Shown here: one piece after another, positions 14,783-17,165 of the stretch
Numbering within the stretch: the first letter of the stretch is position 1
Layout of the letters: the number at the start of each line of letters is the position of its first letter
Source of the DNA: Solimonas_A sp035476855
GTDB taxonomy: Bacteria; Pseudomonadota; Gammaproteobacteria; Nevskiales; Nevskiaceae
Length of the DNA: 17,165 nucleotides
Direction: 5' to 3'
Assembly (NCBI GenBank): GCA_035476855.1
Contig: DATILC010000026.1
Location: forward strand, 1-17,165
Notes under the pieces: model-generated
Told to the model about the DNA's origin: nothing
Database searches by the model: none
The model's input: only the letters and a program-made list of their open reading frames with translations
Program-made: the position numbers and the translations under genes

Positions 14783-16201
14783 TCAGGATTTGTTCTGCAC
14801 GTACGCGACGGCGGCCTTGAGCCGCGCGAGCGTTCGGTCACGTCCCAGCAGGAACAGGGTCTGGTCGATCGGCGGCGAGATCGCCATACCGACCACGGCG
14901 ACGCGGATCGGCTGCGCCACCTTGCCCAGTCCCAGGCCCTTGCCTTCGGCAAAGCCGTTGACCGCCGTGTGCAGCGCCGGCGCAGTCCATTCCGGCAGCG
15001 CCTCAAGCGCCGCGGCGAGTTCGCCCAGCAGCGCAGCGCCTTCGGCATTGAGGTGCTTGGCAGCGTCCTTCTCGTTGTAGCCATCCAGCTCGGCGTAGAA
15101 GAACTTCGACTTCTCCGCCATCTCCACCAGCGTGCGGCAGCGCTCGCGCTGCTGCTCGATCACGGCCTTGAGGTCCGGACCATTGGCCGGATCGCAGCCG
15201 ACGCGCTGCAGGTGCCATTCGAACTCCGGCGCGACGATCGCCGGATCGGTGATCTTCAGGTACTGGTGGTTGACCCAGTAGGCCTTCTCCATGTCGAAGC
15301 GCGCCGGCGAGGCGGAGACGTGGTCGAAGTCGAACTTCTCGATCATCTCCTGGCGGGTGAACATCTCCTGGTCGCCGTGGCTCCAGCCCAGGCGCACGAG
15401 GTAGTTCAGCAGCGCCTCGGGCATGAAGCCCATCCCGCGGTACTCGGTGACCGACAGCGCACCGTGGCGCTTGCTCAGCTTGGCACCGTCGGCGCCGAGG
15501 ATCATCGACACATGCGCGTAGGCCGGCGGCGGCGTGCCGAGTGCCTTGAGGATGTTGATCTGGCGCGGGGTGTTGTTGACGTGGTCGTCGCCACGGATGA
15601 CATGGGTGATGCACATGTCCATGTCGTCGACCACCACGCAGAAGTTGTAGGTCGGCACACCGTCGCCGCGGGCGATGATCAGATCGTCGAGTTCCTTGTT
15701 GTCGAACACGATCTGACCCTTGATCAGGTCATCGATCACGACCTGGCCGTCGACCGGATTCCTGAAGCGCACCACCGGCTGCACGCCGGCCGGCGGCGCC
15801 GGCAGGGTCTTGCCCGCCTCGGGGCGCCAGCGGCCGTCGTAGCGCGGCTTTTCCTTGCGCGCCATCTGCTCGGCACGCATCGCGTCCAGCTCTTCCTTGC
15901 TGGCATAGCAGTGGTAGGCGGTGCCGGCGGCGAGCATCTGCTGCACCACCTCGCCATAGCGACCGAAGCGCTGGGTCTGGTAGATCTCGGCGAAGTCGGA
16001 CTTCAGCCCCAGCCAGGCCATGCCCTCGAAAATCGCGTCCACCGCTTCCTGGGTCGAGCGCTCGCGGTCGGTGTCCTCGATGCGCAGCAGGAACTTGCCG
16101 CCGAAACGCTTGGCGTACAGGTAGGAGAACAGCGCGGTACGGGCACCGCCGATGTGGAGGTAGCCGGTGGGGCTCGGGGCAAAGCGGGTGACGACGCTCA
16201 T
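14783..16201 (-). CDS. gltX: Glutamate--tRNA ligase
   Basis: Class I aminoacyl-tRNA synthetase that charges tRNA-Glu. At 472 residues it is the standard bacterial length. The HIGH-type motif is HIGG at 16-19 within FAPSPTGYLHIGGARTAL, and KLSKR lies at 241-245. The sequences IEDTDRERS (41-49), RGDGVPTYNF (178-187) and IRGDDH (202-207) are characteristic of GluRS. Of the zinc-site residues known in the E. coli enzyme (C98, C100, C125, H127), only C98 is kept; position 100 is Ala and the later pair is replaced (YDGRWR). This enzyme therefore probably has no zinc there, as in many relatives. The C-terminal anticodon-binding region is complete. It is divergent from the PTPS-like gene with 56 bases between them, and lies 48 bases upstream of thrS, perhaps co-transcribed. 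Confidence 0.98.
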   Translation of the reverse strand: MSVVTRFAPSPTGYLHIGGARTALFSYLYAKRFGGKFLLRIEDTDRERSTQEAVDAIFEGMAWLGLKSDFAEIYQTQRFGRYGEVVQQMLAAGTAYHCYASKEELDAMRAEQMARKEKPRYDGRWRPEAGKTLPAPPAGVQPVVRFRNPVDGQVVIDDLIKGQIVFDNKELDDLIIARGDGVPTYNFCVVVDDMDMCITHVIRGDDHVNNTPRQINILKALGTPPPAYAHVSMILGADGAKLSKRHGALSVTEYRGMGFMPEALLNYLVRLGWSHGDQEMFTRQEMIEKFDFDHVSASPARFDMEKAYWVNHQYLKITDPAIVAPEFEWHLQRVGCDPANGPDLKAVIEQQRERCRTLVEMAEKSKFFYAELDGYNEKDAAKHLNAEGAALLGELAAALEALPEWTAPALHTAVNGFAEGKGLGLGKVAQPIRVAVVGMAISPPIDQTLFLLGRDRTLARLKAAVAYVQNKS

Positions 16202-16257
16202 GGGCGTTCTGGCTGATTCTTCGGGCTAATTCAGGATTTTATCAGGAAGAACCGGAG

Positions 16258-17121
16258 ATGACGGATTACAATGGCGACATGATCCGCATGTTCGTAGAAC
16301 AACTGACCGTCCTGGATTGCGCCTTCCTCGATCCGAAGCGCGGCCTCGTGGGAGAAAGCTGGATCGTCGACGTGGAACTCGCCGGCGATCTCGACCATCA
16401 GTCGATGGTGCTGGACTTCGGCGAGGTCAAGAAACGCCTGAAGAAAGTCATCGACGGCATCGGCGACCACAAGCTGCTGGTGCCGCACCGCCACGCCGGA
16501 CTCAAGCTGCAGCACAACGGCCACGGTGCCGAACTGTACTTCAGCGGTCCGGCCGACGGCCCGATCGAGCACTGGTCGCCGGCCGACGCGGTCTGCGTGA
16601 TCGACGCCCCGGCGGTGACCACCGAGGCCCTCGCCGCCCACCTGCAGCCGCTGGTCGCCGCGGCGGTGCCCTCCAACGTCGCCGAAGTGGTCCTGACGCT
16701 GCGCCACGAGGTCATCGACGGCGCGTTCTACCACTACGCCCACGGCCTGAAGAAGCACACCGGCCACTGCCAGCGCATCGCCCACGGCCACCGCTCGCGC
16801 ATCGAGATCCGCCTCGACGGCCAGCGCGACCTGGCGCTGGAGCAGACCTGGGCCGGCCGCTGGAAGGACATCTACCTCGGCACCCAGGAAGACATCGTGC
16901 TCGACGGCACCGAGCGCGTGCGCTTCGAATACACCTCGGTGGACGGCGATTTCGCCCTGGAACTGCCGGCCCAGCGCTGCGAGCTGCTGGACGGCGACAC
17001 CACGGTCGAACGCCTGGCGAAGCACATCGCCCATGCGGTCAAGGGCGAGCAGCCCGGCCGGGCGGTCGAGGTCCGCGCCTACGAGGGCGTGCTCAAGGGC
17101 GCCGTCGCCCGGGCTGGCTGA
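16258..17121 (+). CDS. Two-domain 6-pyruvoyl/6-carboxy-tetrahydropterin synthase-like protein
   Basis: A 287-residue protein made of two PTPS/QueD-type domains. The C-terminal domain (about 143-285) keeps the key residues: H162 (YHYAHGLKKH), C171 as candidate nucleophile, and H176-x-H178 (AHGHRSRIEI) as zinc ligands, plus DTTVERLAKHI and RAYEG near the end. The N-terminal domain (about 11-112) has the same outline (LTVLDCAFLDP, VGESWIVDVEL, MVLDFGEVKKRLKKVID) but lacks the H-x-H pair, so it is probably structural. Canonical single-domain enzymes are about 120-140 residues and make pterins or the queuosine precursor. The ATG at 16258 has AGGA ten bases upstream; ATGs at 16279 and 16288 are alternatives, and the last best fits the domain start. 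Its true substrate is unclear. Confidence 0.85.
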   Translation: MTDYNGDMIRMFVEQLTVLDCAFLDPKRGLVGESWIVDVELAGDLDHQSMVLDFGEVKKRLKKVIDGIGDHKLLVPHRHAGLKLQHNGHGAELYFSGPADGPIEHWSPADAVCVIDAPAVTTEALAAHLQPLVAAAVPSNVAEVVLTLRHEVIDGAFYHYAHGLKKHTGHCQRIAHGHRSRIEIRLDGQRDLALEQTWAGRWKDIYLGTQEDIVLDGTERVRFEYTSVDGDFALELPAQRCELLDGDTTVERLAKHIAHAVKGEQPGRAVEVRAYEGVLKGAVARAG

Positions 17122-17122
17122 C

Positions 17123-17165
17123 CCGGCGGACCGCCGGTCGGCTACGGCTGGAATGCCCGGCGGTC
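17123..17165. other. Overlapping inverted repeats after the PTPS-like gene
   Basis: CCGGCGG/CCGCCGG (17123-17137) form one compact hairpin. GACCGCCGG (17129-17137) can instead pair with CCGGCGGTC (17157-17165), using the same middle segment. The stretch starts right after the stop codon and is cut by the window edge. It may be a terminator region or the start of another intergenic palindromic repeat. Confidence 0.5.

Noticed and set aside
11054..16216. A 1720-codon open frame on the plus strand antisense to the M23, kinase, thrS and gltX genes
   Set aside because: All four minus-strand genes show complete domain motifs. The antisense frame is Arg/Leu/Asp/His-rich without recognisable domains, as expected from strong GC codon bias that removes antisense stops.

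Overview
This is a GC-rich, gene-dense chromosomal stretch from a gammaproteobacterium. The mix of genes (MsbA, a Fiu/PiuA-type receptor operon with a DUF2271/DUF4198/ApbE/flavoreductase tail) and the intergenic palindrome style suggest the Xanthomonadales/Lysobacterales. That placement is an inference from memory of similar loci. All genes look intact except the first, which runs off the left edge. No phage, IS element, CRISPR array, rRNA or tRNA was seen.

Layout: (1) 1-1759, minus: msbA, lipid A/LPS flippase, lacking only its last few codons. (2) 1840-2181, plus: hinT, a HIT-family nucleotide hydrolase. (3) 2178-2429: the gap between convergent genes, filled by three consecutive nested palindromes and a smaller hairpin over the facing stop codon. 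(4) 2427-10227, minus: a seven-gene iron-acquisition operon. In transcription order it encodes a Fiu/PiuA-like catecholate siderophore receptor, a PiuC-type Fe(II)/2-oxoglutarate hydroxylase, a PepSY-type membrane protein, an exported DUF2271 protein, an exported DUF4198 protein, an ApbE-type FAD:protein FMN transferase and a membrane-anchored flavodoxin/ferredoxin-NADP-reductase-type protein. A sigma70-like promoter with an embedded Fur box lies at 10340-10367. (5) 10408-12760, minus: an M23 peptidase with a TTG start, preceded by a soluble PAS-PAS histidine kinase. (6) 12827-16201, minus: thrS and gltX, with a 12-bp perfect hairpin between them next to the thrS ribosome-binding site. (7) 16258-17121, plus: a two-domain 6-pyruvoyl-tetrahydropterin-synthase-like protein, followed by overlapping hairpins at the right edge.

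The most interesting part is the iron operon. Read as one pathway, Fur de-represses the receptor, which brings ferric catecholates into the periplasm. NAD(P)H electrons would enter the cytoplasmic FAD/FMN reductase, cross the membrane through the histidine-rich PepSY protein, and reach DUF2271. DUF2271 carries a match to the ApbE flavinylation consensus (DGMTGAT, residues 110-116), so it may be a periplasmic FMN-protein that reduces ferric siderophore. One piece does not fit simply: the operon's ApbE has no visible export signal. The nested palindromes at 2178-2364 are the second notable feature and look like a dispersed intergenic repeat family.
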